Below, one piece after another: positions 20,544 to 28,990 of a stretch of DNA of 50,713 bases. How positions within the stretch are numbered: position 1 is the first letter of the stretch; each line of letters opens with the position of its first letter. Source of the DNA: Modestobacter altitudinis (GTDB lineage: Bacteria; Actinomycetota; Actinomycetes; Mycobacteriales; Geodermatophilaceae); contig NZ_SJEW01000034.1 of assembly GCF_005930475.1 (NCBI RefSeq), forward strand, positions 1 through 50,713. Reading direction: 5' to 3'. The notes beneath the pieces were generated by a model. It saw only the letters and a program-made list of their open reading frames with translations. It was not told where the DNA came from and ran no database searches. The position numbers and the translations under genes are program-made.

Positions 20544-20630
20544 TCACGTCGTCCGGACGGCGAGGCCGCCGAAGAGCAGACCGGTCAGCGCCGATGCGCC
20601 GAGGACGAGAGCGGGACGGGGACGGCGCAC
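20544..20630 (-). CDS. Candidate 28-residue hydrophobic small protein
   Basis: A minus-strand frame starts at GTG 20630 with AGGAGG about 7 bases upstream and encodes VRRPRPALVLGASALTGLLF and onwards: a positively charged N-terminus followed by one hydrophobic stretch, ending RTT. It lies in the 367-bp region between oleA and the divergent molybdo-enzyme operon, otherwise empty. The excellent ribosome-binding site and membrane-peptide character argue for translation, but such a short frame may be chance. Confidence 0.4.
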   Translation of the reverse strand: MRRPRPALVLGASALTGLLFGGLAVRTT

Positions 20631-20793
20631 AGCGGGCCTCCTGAGGGGGCCGCACAGCTGACGCCCGGACGTTCCCGGCGCGGGACGTCCGGCGGGCGAC
20701 CGCTGCGTGCACGACCCGCGACCGGACCGTGAACGCCGCGCACCTCCCCGGCGATCCGTTTGCCGCCACCGGCCCGGCGGGCACCGGGAGGCC

Positions 20794-21300
20794 ATGGACG
20801 CCGAGATCTCCCTGCGGGTCGACGGGGAGAGCCACCGGCTCACCGTGGACACCCGCACCACGCTGCTGGACGCCCTCCGCGAACGGCTGGGGAACACCAG
20901 CCCGAAGAAGGGCTGCGACCACGGGCAGTGCGGGGCGTGCACCGTCCTGCTGGACGGGCAGCGGTCGCTGATCTGCCTGGCGCTCGCGGTCGCCCACGAC
21001 GGGGCGGAGATCACCACCGCCGACGGGCTGGCCCCGGCCGGCGAGCTGCACCCGGTGCAGCAGGCGTTCCTGGAGCAGGACGCGTTCCAGTGCGGCTACT
21101 GCACCCCTGGTCAGGTGTGCTCGGCCGTGGGCGTTCTGGACGAGGTCGCCCGGGGCTGGCCCAGCCACGTCACCGAGGACCTCACCGGCGACGTCGAGCT
21201 CTCCGACGCCGAGGTGTCCGAGCGGATGAGCGGCAACCTCTGCCGCTGCGCCGCCTACGAGAACATCACGCCCGCCGTCCAGCAGGCCGGCGCGCGATGA
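20794..21300 (+). CDS. [2Fe-2S] subunit of molybdenum aldehyde/xanthine oxidoreductase (PaoA-like)
   Basis: 168 residues. Two [2Fe-2S] clusters are predicted: plant-ferredoxin type C41, C46, C49, C61 (GCDHGQCGACT) and the helical type C100, C103, C150, C152 (QCGYCTPGQ and NLCRCAAYEN). It passes electrons between the Mo and FAD subunits. Unlike E. coli PaoA, no Tat signal peptide is seen, so the complex should be cytoplasmic. ATG 20794 follows GGGAGG. It overlaps the FAD subunit gene by 4 bp. Gene order Fe-S, FAD, Mo is that of paoABC/yagTSR. Confidence 0.94.
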   Translation: MDAEISLRVDGESHRLTVDTRTTLLDALRERLGNTSPKKGCDHGQCGACTVLLDGQRSLICLALAVAHDGAEITTADGLAPAGELHPVQQAFLEQDAFQCGYCTPGQVCSAVGVLDEVARGWPSHVTEDLTGDVELSDAEVSERMSGNLCRCAAYENITPAVQQAGAR

Positions 21301-22313
21301 AGCCGTTCGCCTACGCGCACCCCGGTGACGTCGCCGAGGCCGTCCGCGACGTCGCCGCCGAGCCGAACGCCGTGTTCCTGGCCGGTGGCACCAACCTCGT
21401 CGACCACCTCAAGCTCGGCATCGCCACCCCCGACCTGGTCGTCGACGTCCGGACCCTCACCTCCCGGGAGGTCACCGACCTCCCGGACGGCGGGCTGCGG
21501 CTGGGTGCCGCCTCCACCAACAGCGAGGTCGCTGCCGACCGCCGGGTGCGCGAGCGCTACCCCGTGCTGGCGCAAGCGCTGCTGGCCGGCGCCACCGGCC
21601 AGCTGCGCAACATGGCCACCACCGGCGGCAACCCGCTGCAGCGCACCCGCTGCGTGTACTTCGGCGACGTCACCACCCCGTGCAACAAGCGCGAGCCGGG
21701 CAGCGGCTGCTCCGCCGTCGGCGGCTACACCCGGTACCTCGCGGTGCTCGGCGTCCCGGCCGCGCTGCCCGACCCGACCGCCCCGGAGACCTGCATCGCC
21801 ACCCACCCCTCCGACATGGCGGTGGCGCTGGCCGCGCTCGACGCGCAGGTGCAGGTGCTCGGGCCCGCCGGCACCCGCACCATCCCCTTCGGTGAGCTGC
21901 ACCGGCTGGTCGGCGACGACCCGTCGACGGACACCACCCTCGAGCACGGCGAGCTGATCACCTCGATCGACCTCCCGCCGCTGCCGGCCGGCACCCGGTC
22001 GAGCTACCGCAAGGTCCGCGACCGCGCCTCCTACGCCTACGCGCTGGTGAGCGTGGCCGCGGTGGTCAGCGGGGACGACGTGCGCATCGCCCTCGGCGGC
22101 GTGGCGCACAAGCCCTGGCGGGCCACCCGGGCGGAGGAGCTGCTGCGCGGTCGCCCGCTCACCGACCACGCCGTCCGCGCCGCGATGGACGCCGAGCTGG
22201 CCGGCGCCCAGCCGCAGCCCGGCGTCGGCGGCGGCAACGGCTTCAAGATCCCGCTGGCCGCCCGCACCGTGGTCGCCACCCTGCGCGAGCTCACCTCGGA
22301 GGCCACCCGATGA
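21297..22313 (+). CDS. FAD-binding subunit of molybdenum aldehyde/xanthine oxidoreductase (PaoB-like)
   Basis: 338 residues of the CO-dehydrogenase-medium/FAD_binding_5 family. FLAGGTNLVDHLK and the TGQLRNMATTGGNPLQRTRC segment bind FAD. The insert with C119, C129 and C138 (plus C166 in ETCIATHPSD) is the Cys-rich loop that carries an extra [4Fe-4S] cluster in PaoB, so this places the enzyme in the PaoABC branch rather than with classical xanthine dehydrogenase. Start ATG overlaps the previous stop (ATGA), and its own stop overlaps the next start likewise. Confidence 0.94.
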   Translation: MKPFAYAHPGDVAEAVRDVAAEPNAVFLAGGTNLVDHLKLGIATPDLVVDVRTLTSREVTDLPDGGLRLGAASTNSEVAADRRVRERYPVLAQALLAGATGQLRNMATTGGNPLQRTRCVYFGDVTTPCNKREPGSGCSAVGGYTRYLAVLGVPAALPDPTAPETCIATHPSDMAVALAALDAQVQVLGPAGTRTIPFGELHRLVGDDPSTDTTLEHGELITSIDLPPLPAGTRSSYRKVRDRASYAYALVSVAAVVSGDDVRIALGGVAHKPWRATRAEELLRGRPLTDHAVRAAMDAELAGAQPQPGVGGGNGFKIPLAARTVVATLRELTSEATR

Positions 22314-24403
22314 CCGATCTCCTCGAGCCACGGGCGATCGGGCAGTCGCTGGTCCGCCGGGACGGTGAGCAGAAGGTGCGCGGCACCGCCACCTACGCCT
22401 TCGAGACACCGGTCGAGCACCCCGCGTACGCGCACCCGGTGCAGGCCACCATCGCGCGGGGCCGGGTGACCGCGATGGACACCGCCGCGGCCCAGGCGCT
22501 GGACGGGGTGCTCGCGGTGCTGACCCCGTTCACCGCCGAGCGGCTGGCGTCGGTCGAGGACGCCGAGTACGCCGTCCTGCAGTCGCCCGACGTCGCCTTC
22601 CGCGGGCAGCTGATCGGCGTGGTGGTCGCGGAGACCTCCGAGGTCGCCCGGCAGGCCGCCGACGCGATCGCGGTGACCTACGCCGAGCAGCCGCACGACA
22701 GCGAGCTGCGCACCGACCGGCCCGACCTCTACGCGCCGGAGCAGGTCAACGCCGGGCACCCCACCGACGTCGTCGACGGTGACGTCGAGGCGGCGATGCG
22801 GTCGGCCGAGGTCACCGTCGACCACACCTACCAGACGCAGATGCTGCACAACAACCCGATCGAGCCGCACGCCACCGTGGCGCTGTGGGAGCCGGGCGCC
22901 GACGTGCCGCTGACGCTGTGGGACTCCACCCAGGGCGTGCACCCCGACCGCGCCGCGGTGAGCGAGGTGTTCGGCCTGGACGAGGAGCAGGTGCGGGTGG
23001 TCTGCCCCTACGTCGGCGGCGGCTTCGGGTCCAAGGGCAACCCGCACGCCAACGTCATGCTCACCACCATGGCCGCCCGGGCGCTGCCCGGCCGCCCGGT
23101 GAAGCTGGCCCTCACCCGGCAGCAGATGTTCTTCCTGACCGGCTACCGGACGCCGACCATCCAGCGGATGCAGTTGGCCGCCGACCACCGCGGCCGGCTG
23201 CAGGCGATCGCGATCGACGTGGTCGAGCAGACCTCGAAGGTCAAGGAGTTCGCGGAGCAGACCGGGGTGCCGACCCGGATGATGTACGCCTCCCCGAACC
23301 GGCGCAGCACCCACCGGCTGGCGCCGCTGGACGTGCCGATCCCCTCCTGGATGCGGGCGCCGGGGGAGTGCCCGGGCATGTTCGGCCCGGAGGTCGCCCT
23401 CGACGAGCTCGCCGTGGAGCTGGGCATCGACCCGGTGCGGCTGCGGATCGTCAACGAGCCAGAGGTCGACCCGGACACCGGGAAGCCCTGGTCGAGCCGG
23501 CACCTGGTCGAGTGCCTGCGCGACGGGGCGCACCGCTTCGACTGGGACTCCCGCGGCCCGGGCCGGCGCCGCGAGGGCGACTGGTTCGTCGGCTGCGGCG
23601 TCGCCTCGTCGGTCTACCCGACCATGCGCCAGGCGACGTCCACGGCGACCGTGCGCCACTCGAACGGCCGCTACACCGTGGAGATCGGTGCCGCCGACCT
23701 CGGCACCGGCGCCTGGACGATCCTGCCGCAGATCGCCGCCGACGCCCTGGACGCGGACGTCGCCGACGTCGAGGTCCGGATCGGTGACACCCGGTACCCG
23801 ACCGCCTCGGTGGCCGGCGGCTCGTCGGGCACCAACACCTGGGGCTCGGCGATCGTGCAGGCCGCCCGGGAGTTCCGCGGCAAGTACGGCGCCGACCCGC
23901 GCGACGGTGACGAGGCCTCCGGCGACGTCGACCAGGCCTCACCGAACGAGGACCACGCCGCCTACGCGTTCGGCGCCCAGTTCGCCGAGGTGCGGGTGCA
24001 CGCCGACACCGGCGAGATCCGGCTGCCCCGGCTGCTCGGGGTCTTCGCCTGCGGGCGGATCATCAACCCGCGGACGGCGCGGTCGCAGCTGATCGGCGGG
24101 ATGACCATGGGGATGTCCATGGCGCTGCACGAGAACAGCGTCTTCGACACCCGGATCGGTCAGGTCGCCAACCACGACCTCGCCGAGTACCACATCTCGG
24201 TCAACGCCGACGTGCAGCAGATCGAGGCGCACTGGCTCGACGAGCACGACCCGTACGTGAACGTGATGGGCGCCAAGGGCATCGGCGAGATCGGCATCAC
24301 CGGCACCGCCGCGGCCGTCGTCAACGCCGTCCACCACGCCACCGGCGTCCGGGTCCGGTCGCTGCCGGTCACCCTGGACAAGCTGCTGCCCGGGCTGCCC
24401 TGA
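22310..24403 (+). CDS. Molybdopterin-binding catalytic subunit of aldehyde/xanthine oxidoreductase (PaoC-like)
   Basis: 697 residues, somewhat shorter than PaoC (about 730). N-terminal aldehyde-oxidase hammerhead domain (GTATYAFETPVEHPAYAHPV), Mo-cofactor loop PYVGGGFGSKG, and the catalytic glutamate E660 in GAKGIGEIGITG. It should oxidise aldehydes or N-heterocycles with water as oxygen donor. The substrate is unknown. No XdhC/PaoD-type insertion chaperone is next to it, although one is usually needed for sulfuration of this cofactor. A hairpin follows the gene at 24421-24448. Confidence 0.94.
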   Translation: MTDLLEPRAIGQSLVRRDGEQKVRGTATYAFETPVEHPAYAHPVQATIARGRVTAMDTAAAQALDGVLAVLTPFTAERLASVEDAEYAVLQSPDVAFRGQLIGVVVAETSEVARQAADAIAVTYAEQPHDSELRTDRPDLYAPEQVNAGHPTDVVDGDVEAAMRSAEVTVDHTYQTQMLHNNPIEPHATVALWEPGADVPLTLWDSTQGVHPDRAAVSEVFGLDEEQVRVVCPYVGGGFGSKGNPHANVMLTTMAARALPGRPVKLALTRQQMFFLTGYRTPTIQRMQLAADHRGRLQAIAIDVVEQTSKVKEFAEQTGVPTRMMYASPNRRSTHRLAPLDVPIPSWMRAPGECPGMFGPEVALDELAVELGIDPVRLRIVNEPEVDPDTGKPWSSRHLVECLRDGAHRFDWDSRGPGRRREGDWFVGCGVASSVYPTMRQATSTATVRHSNGRYTVEIGAADLGTGAWTILPQIAADALDADVADVEVRIGDTRYPTASVAGGSSGTNTWGSAIVQAAREFRGKYGADPRDGDEASGDVDQASPNEDHAAYAFGAQFAEVRVHADTGEIRLPRLLGVFACGRIINPRTARSQLIGGMTMGMSMALHENSVFDTRIGQVANHDLAEYHISVNADVQQIEAHWLDEHDPYVNVMGAKGIGEIGITGTAAAVVNAVHHATGVRVRSLPVTLDKLLPGLP

Positions 24404-24420
24404 GCCCGGGGTCGCGGACG

Positions 24421-24448
24421 CCGGTCGACGCCGGTCGCGTTCGACCGG
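24421..24448 (+). terminator. Possible terminator hairpin after the molybdo-enzyme operon
   Basis: CCGGTCGA (24421-24428) and TCGACCGG (24441-24448) form a perfect 8-bp stem with a 12-base loop, 18 bp after the last stop codon. It overlaps the direct repeat GACGCCGGTC. No U-tract. Confidence 0.4.
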
Positions 24449-24534
24449 GCTGACGCGACGGCGGCCCTTCCTCCCGGACCCGGCGCTGCCCTACGGTGCT
24501 GGCCCGGACCTCCCTGCAGCCACGAGGACCTGTC

Positions 24535-25104
24535 ATGACCGTCATCGTCCCGGCGCCCCCGCTCCACCCGGGCACCGACGGAGCCCTCCCCGCCGCGCGC
24601 CCGGGACCGCCCGGTCGGCGGGGAGCGCGGCAGCGCCGGCGGGCCGCCGCGCGCGCCGGCCGGGCGGCGGCCCGCCGGGCGGAGCTGCACGGCATCCGCG
24701 AGGTGCTGGTCGAGGCGCGTGCCGTGCTCGGGCGGGGCTGGGTGCAGGGGACATGGACCACCGCTCCGCCGCTGGCCGCGGTCGCCGGACCTGGGCCCGA
24801 GCGCGCCGGTGCGCAGGCGGCGGTCTGTCTCGTGGGTGCGGTGGTCCTGGCCGCCGGTGGGCGGGCTGCCGTCCGCGGGCAGCGAGCCCAGCGCAGCCTC
24901 GACCTGCTGTGGCACACCCTGCACCGGGCGACGGACCCCGGCCCCGTCCGGTGGTGCCCCGCACCCGCCCTCCGGACGCTCCAGGTGCAGGACCTGACCC
25001 GGTGGAACGACACCTCCGGGCGCTCGCTGGAGGAGGTCCGGGCTCTGCTGGACGCAGCGATCGGCCGGGTGACCCGGGAACTGCAGGTCAGCGACGCCCG
25101 CTGA
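24535..25104 (+). CDS. DUF6197-like conserved actinobacterial protein
   Basis: 189 residues. The first 55 are Pro/Arg/Ala rich and probably disordered. The rest follows the layout of DUF6197 proteins: an N-terminal helix ending in GRGWVQGTW, a central cysteine-containing AVCLVGAVVLAAGG, and a C-terminal LTRWNDTSGRSLEEVRALLD. Assignment is by remembered family pattern, not a search. Function unknown. ATG 24535 follows CGAGGACC. It is convergent with the holin-X gene 21 bp downstream. Confidence 0.75.
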   Translation: MTVIVPAPPLHPGTDGALPAARPGPPGRRGARQRRRAAARAGRAAARRAELHGIREVLVEARAVLGRGWVQGTWTTAPPLAAVAGPGPERAGAQAAVCLVGAVVLAAGGRAAVRGQRAQRSLDLLWHTLHRATDPGPVRWCPAPALRTLQVQDLTRWNDTSGRSLEEVRALLDAAIGRVTRELQVSDAR

Positions 25105-25125
25105 GGGGATCCGCTGCCGCGCGGC

Positions 25126-25548
25126 TCAGGGCTGCGGTGGCGTCCCGCCCGCAGGTGGCGTCGTGGCCGTGGCGGCGCGGACGTCCTCGCGCAGGCTCGC
25201 CACGGTCCCGGTCGGCACCAGCGGCGCGGCCTCGCGGAGCTGCTGCACCGCGGTGGCCGCCAGCGCGCCGGCGGCACCTCCGAACATCCCCGTCGCGAGG
25301 AGCGCCGACGTGGTGGGGGAGAACCGCCGCTCGAGCACCCGCAGGACCAGCGCGCCCGACGTCCCGACCGCCAGCGTGCCGAGCACCGCTGCTGCGCCGA
25401 GCAGGCCGCCGGCCCGGCCCACCTGCCTGGCCTTGTCGGCCAGCTCCTGTTGAGCCTGACGCAGCTCCTGGCGCACCAGGGCACCCACGTCGTTGGTCAG
25501 GGACTGGACCAGGTCGGCCGTCGAGCTGCCCGGGGTGCTCGCTGTCAT
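25126..25548 (-). CDS. Phage holin family-like membrane protein (Holin-X / DUF1469 type)
   Basis: 140 residues: an amphipathic N-terminus ([20 protein letters not shown]), a basic linker, then two hydrophobic segments (about 47-70 and 80-102) and a Pro/Thr-rich tail. This is the standard pattern of the chromosomal actinobacterial Holin-X family; despite the name there is no lytic cassette or other phage gene nearby, so a housekeeping envelope role is more likely. The start has AGGAGG-like sequence (GAGGAGGACAC) just upstream. Confidence 0.8.
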   Translation of the reverse strand: MTASTPGSSTADLVQSLTNDVGALVRQELRQAQQELADKARQVGRAGGLLGAAAVLGTLAVGTSGALVLRVLERRFSPTTSALLATGMFGGAAGALAATAVQQLREAAPLVPTGTVASLREDVRAATATTPPAGGTPPQP

Positions 25549-25590
25549 GTGTCCTCCTCGACGTGGACGTGCCGAGGAACGGCTACCCGG

Positions 25591-26985
25591 TCAGCGCTGG
25601 GCCAACCCGGACGGCGTGCCGCGGGACCAGAGCCGGACCGGCAGCTCGTCGAGCCCGTAGACGAAGGACAGCGGCCGGAAGGCCAGCTGCTCGGGCGGGA
25701 CGGCGAGGGCGAGGTCCGGGAACCGCCGGAGCAGCGCCGGCAGCACGATCCGCAGCTCCATCCGGGCCAGTTCGGCGCCGATGCAGCGGTGGATGCCGTG
25801 CCCGAACGCCAAGTGCCCGCTGGTGGGCCTCCGCGCCGGGTCGAAGGTGTCGGGGTCGGCGCCGGCGGTGGCCGGGTCGCGGTTGGCGCCGCTGAGCGAG
25901 GCGAGGACGACGTCCCCGGCGCGCAGCGGGTGCCCGGCGATCTCCATGTCGTGCTTGGCGAAGCGGGGGAAGGCCAGCTGGACGACCGAGAGGTGGCGCA
26001 GCAGCTCCTCGACGGCGCGGTCGACGTCGGCGCGGGTGCCGGTGCGCATCAGCTCGGCGTGCGCCGGGTCGCGCAGCAGCACCATCGTCGACAGCGAGAT
26101 CATCCCGGCGGTCGTCTCGTAGCCGCCGGTGAAGACGCCGTCGGCGAGCCCGGCCAGGTCGACGTCGGAGATCAGGTCGCCCTCGTCCCGGATGATCTGG
26201 CCGATCAGGCCGGGTCCGGGCTCCTTGCGCTGGCGAGCCACCGCGTCGAAGAGGAACTCCCGCTGCTCGGAGACGGCGCCGAAGGCACCCGCCGCGCCGC
26301 CGGTGGCGTCGAAGCGCTGCACACCCAGCCGGGCGAAGGCCTCGCGGTCGTCGAGGTCGAGCCCCAGCAGCGCGCAGATGGTCTGGAACGGCACCGGGAA
26401 GGAGACCAGCTTGGCGAGGTCGGCGGTCGGGCCGGCGGCGGCCAGCTCGTCGAGCTGCTGCGCCACGATCCCCTCGATCATCGGCTCGAGCCGGGCCAGC
26501 CGGCGCATCGTGAACTCGGGGGTGACGATCTTGCGCAGCCGGGTGTGCACCGGCGGGTCGGTGAAGCCCAGCCCGCCGACGTCCTCCCCGGTGCCCGGGC
26601 CGGTGCCGGGCAGCAGGTGGCGGATGTCGTTGCTGTAGTTCTCCCGGTCGGCGAGCACGGCACGCACCTGCTCGTGACCGGTGACGAGGTAGACCCGGAA
26701 GTCGAACGGGAACTTCAGCCGGTGCACCGGGTCGGTGGCCCGCAGCTGCGCCAGCCGGGGCACCGGATCGGTGCCGATGCGCTGCAGCGGGACCTTCGAG
26801 CGCTCCGGGATGAAGGTCATCGCCGACAGGTCGATGCCCTTGCGCTGGATGCGCCGGGTGATCAGGCGGCCGGCCAGCGCGCGGGCGCGGGCCCGTACCG
26901 CGGGTGCCACCCGATGGCCCTGCCGACGGCCGTGGGCCGAGGGGTCGGTGCGCAGGCGTTGCAACCGGTCCGGGGTGCCGAACAC
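25591..26985 (-). CDS. Cytochrome P450
   Basis: About 464 residues from GTG 26985, or about 439 from GTG 26910. Heme-binding loop HLAFGHGIHRCIGAELARME with the thiolate Cys, I-helix GGYETTAGM (Glu-Thr pair for proton delivery) and K-helix EELLRHLS (ExxR) are all intact. Soluble class I bacterial P450; substrate unknown and no ferredoxin gene is adjacent. GTG 26985 is favoured by GGAAGGGG four bases before it, whereas 26910 lacks a ribosome-binding site. It is divergent from an unknown gene at 27160. Confidence 0.93.
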   Translation of the reverse strand: MFGTPDRLQRLRTDPSAHGRRQGHRVAPAVRARARALAGRLITRRIQRKGIDLSAMTFIPERSKVPLQRIGTDPVPRLAQLRATDPVHRLKFPFDFRVYLVTGHEQVRAVLADRENYSNDIRHLLPGTGPGTGEDVGGLGFTDPPVHTRLRKIVTPEFTMRRLARLEPMIEGIVAQQLDELAAAGPTADLAKLVSFPVPFQTICALLGLDLDDREAFARLGVQRFDATGGAAGAFGAVSEQREFLFDAVARQRKEPGPGLIGQIIRDEGDLISDVDLAGLADGVFTGGYETTAGMISLSTMVLLRDPAHAELMRTGTRADVDRAVEELLRHLSVVQLAFPRFAKHDMEIAGHPLRAGDVVLASLSGANRDPATAGADPDTFDPARRPTSGHLAFGHGIHRCIGAELARMELRIVLPALLRRFPDLALAVPPEQLAFRPLSFVYGLDELPVRLWSRGTPSGLAQR

Positions 26986-27159
26986 GTGGCCCCTTCCGGG
27001 GTGTCGAGGACGATGCTGTCTTCGTACTCCAGCACGACGACCGTGATCAAGGCTGCCACGCCCGCTCCGCGCACCGGCGCACCCCCTGCGCCCCACGTGT
27101 CACCACCCGGGCCACCGCGGCCCGGGTTCGGCGCCGCGGCGACCGGATACAGGGCGTCG

Positions 27160-27765
27160 GTGACGACGCGGCTGACGTTCGACGGCTGGATCCTCGGGCT
27201 CGGCACCGCGTCGGGCACCCGCGTGGTGGTCGGGCACTGGCCGCGTTCCCCCCTCGGCCCGATCTCGGACGTGATGGTGCAGCGGCCCGGCGGTCACCGC
27301 GTGCTGCTGGCGCCCGGCCCGGAGGTCGCCGAGTTCGTCGGCACGACCTACACCTTCGACGAGGTGCGGATCGTGCCGGTGACCGTCGCCCGGCCGGACG
27401 ACCGGACGTGGTCGGTGCAGGCCGGACCGCTGGACCTGCAGGCGCGGACCGGGCCGCGGCCGGTGCTCGGCCGGCTGCTGCACGCGGTGCCGGCCCGGCT
27501 GGCCCGGGCACCGGCCTGGGTCGGCCTGCTGGACCTGCCGGCCCGGCTCACCACCGGGCTGCGCACCCGGGGGTCGGCCGGCAACGGGCGGACGGAGTGG
27601 TACGGCGTGCAGGACCTGCACGCCCTCGCCGGCGTCGCGGCGACCTGGGACGGCCAGCCGCTGGGGGAGCTGACCGCGGTGCGCCCACCGGTCACCTTCG
27701 GCTTCGGCTCGGTGCCGCCGTGGCCGTCGGTGGTGCGGGTGACCACCACCGTCCAGGTGCCCTGA
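27160..27765 (+). CDS. Conserved hypothetical protein (201 aa)
   Basis: Reading from GTG 27160 gives TTRLTFDGWILGLGTASGTR, a mixed beta-rich sequence with conserved-looking aromatic and glycine positions (VVGHWPRSPLG, FVGTTYTFDEV, TEWYGVQDLHALAG, PPVTFGFGSVPPWPS). The composition is natural for a folded protein of about 200 residues, with no signal peptide or clear membrane span. No domain is recognised. No strong ribosome-binding site precedes the GTG, so the start is uncertain; the frame stays open further upstream. It precedes the Zn-dehydrogenase gene by 62 bp. Confidence 0.72.
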   Translation: MTTRLTFDGWILGLGTASGTRVVVGHWPRSPLGPISDVMVQRPGGHRVLLAPGPEVAEFVGTTYTFDEVRIVPVTVARPDDRTWSVQAGPLDLQARTGPRPVLGRLLHAVPARLARAPAWVGLLDLPARLTTGLRTRGSAGNGRTEWYGVQDLHALAGVAATWDGQPLGELTAVRPPVTFGFGSVPPWPSVVRVTTTVQVP

Positions 27766-27827
27766 GGGATTGCCGACGTCGGGACCGGGGCACTGGCCAG
27801 CAGACGAGCTGTCCCCCAGGAGGACCC

Positions 27828-28976
27828 ATGCGCGCGATGACGTACCGCGGCCCGTACAAGCTGCGGGTGGTGGAGAAGGACAAGCCCCGGATCGAGCACC
27901 CCAACGACGCGATCATCCGGGTCCAGCTGGCCGCCGTCTGCGGCTCGGACCTGCACCTGTACCACGGCCTGATGCCGGACACCCGGATCGGTCACACGTT
28001 CGGCCACGAGTTCATCGGCGTCGTCGACGAGATCGGGTCGTCGGTGCAGGACCTGCAGGTCGGCGACCGGGTGATGGTGCCGTTCAACATCTTCTGCGGG
28101 TCCTGCTGGTACTGCTCCCGTGGCCTGTACTCCAACTGTCACAACGTGAACCCCAACGCCACGGCGGTCGGCGGCATCTACGGCTACTCGCACACCACCG
28201 GCGGCTACGACGGCGGTCAGGCCGAGTACGTCCGGGTCCCCTTCGCCGACGTCGGCCCGGTGAAGATCCCGGACTGGATGCACGACGAGGACGCCGTGCT
28301 GCTCACCGACGCCGCCGCGACCGGCTACTTCGGCGCCCAGCTCGGCGACATCGCCGAGGGGGACACCGTCGTCGTCCTCGGCGCCGGGCCGGTCGGGCTG
28401 ATCGCCGCCCAGTCCTCCTGGCTGATGGGCGCCGGCCGGGTGATCGTCGTGGACCACCTGACCGAGCGGTTGGAGAAGGCCCGCACCATGGCGCACGCCG
28501 AGGTGTGGAACTACGACGAGATCGACGACGTGGTGCTCGAGATGAAGCGGCAGACCGACCACCTCGGTGCCGACGTCGTCATCGACGCGGTGGGCGCGGA
28601 GGCCGACGGCAACCTGCTGATGCACGTCACGGGCACCAAGCTGAAGCTGCAGGGCGGCTCGCCGATCGCGCTGAACTGGGCCATCGACGGCGTCCGCAAG
28701 GGCGGCAGCATCTCGGTGGTCGGTGCCTACGGACCGATCCCGAACATGGTCAAGTTCGGCGACGCGCTGAACAAGGGCCTCACGCTGCGGATGAACCAGA
28801 CGCCGGTGAAGCGGCAGTGGCCGCGGATGTTCGAGCACGTGCGCAACGGCCACCTCACGCCGCGGGAGATGGTCACCCACCGGTTCCCGCTGGAGGACAT
28901 CTCGGAGGCCTACCACGTGTTCTCCGCCAAGCTCGACGGCTGCATCAAGCCGCTCATCGTGCCCAGCACGTCCTGA
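27828..28976 (+). CDS. Zinc-dependent alcohol/formaldehyde dehydrogenase-like protein
   Basis: 382-residue medium-chain dehydrogenase. Catalytic zinc ligands C38 (AAVCGSDLH) and H60-E61 (FGHEF), structural zinc ligands C90, C93, C96, C104, and the NAD-binding VVVLGAGPVGLIAAQS are visible. The long insert after the structural-zinc lobe (VGGIYGYSHTTGGYDGGQAEYV) matches the glutathione-independent formaldehyde dehydrogenase-like branch, but substrate is not certain. ATG 27828 has an AGGAGG seven bases upstream (CCCCAGGAGGACCC). The following unknown gene starts 14 bp after its stop, suggesting an operon. Confidence 0.93.
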   Translation: MRAMTYRGPYKLRVVEKDKPRIEHPNDAIIRVQLAAVCGSDLHLYHGLMPDTRIGHTFGHEFIGVVDEIGSSVQDLQVGDRVMVPFNIFCGSCWYCSRGLYSNCHNVNPNATAVGGIYGYSHTTGGYDGGQAEYVRVPFADVGPVKIPDWMHDEDAVLLTDAAATGYFGAQLGDIAEGDTVVVLGAGPVGLIAAQSSWLMGAGRVIVVDHLTERLEKARTMAHAEVWNYDEIDDVVLEMKRQTDHLGADVVIDAVGAEADGNLLMHVTGTKLKLQGGSPIALNWAIDGVRKGGSISVVGAYGPIPNMVKFGDALNKGLTLRMNQTPVKRQWPRMFEHVRNGHLTPREMVTHRFPLEDISEAYHVFSAKLDGCIKPLIVPSTS

Positions 28977-28990
28977 GAGGGGACATCCCG

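Noticed and set aside
25126-25548. Possible prophage remnant because of the holin-like annotation
   Set aside because: Holin-X/DUF1469 proteins are common chromosomal proteins; no endolysin, integrase, capsid gene or attachment site is nearby.
26862-27059. 65-residue minus-strand frame (VAALITVVVLEYEDSIVLDT...) overlapping the P450 N-terminus
   Set aside because: The first 22 codons look coding-like, and a leader peptide is possible, but the rest is Pro/Ala-rich and it overlaps the better-supported P450 start at 26985. Kept as unproven.
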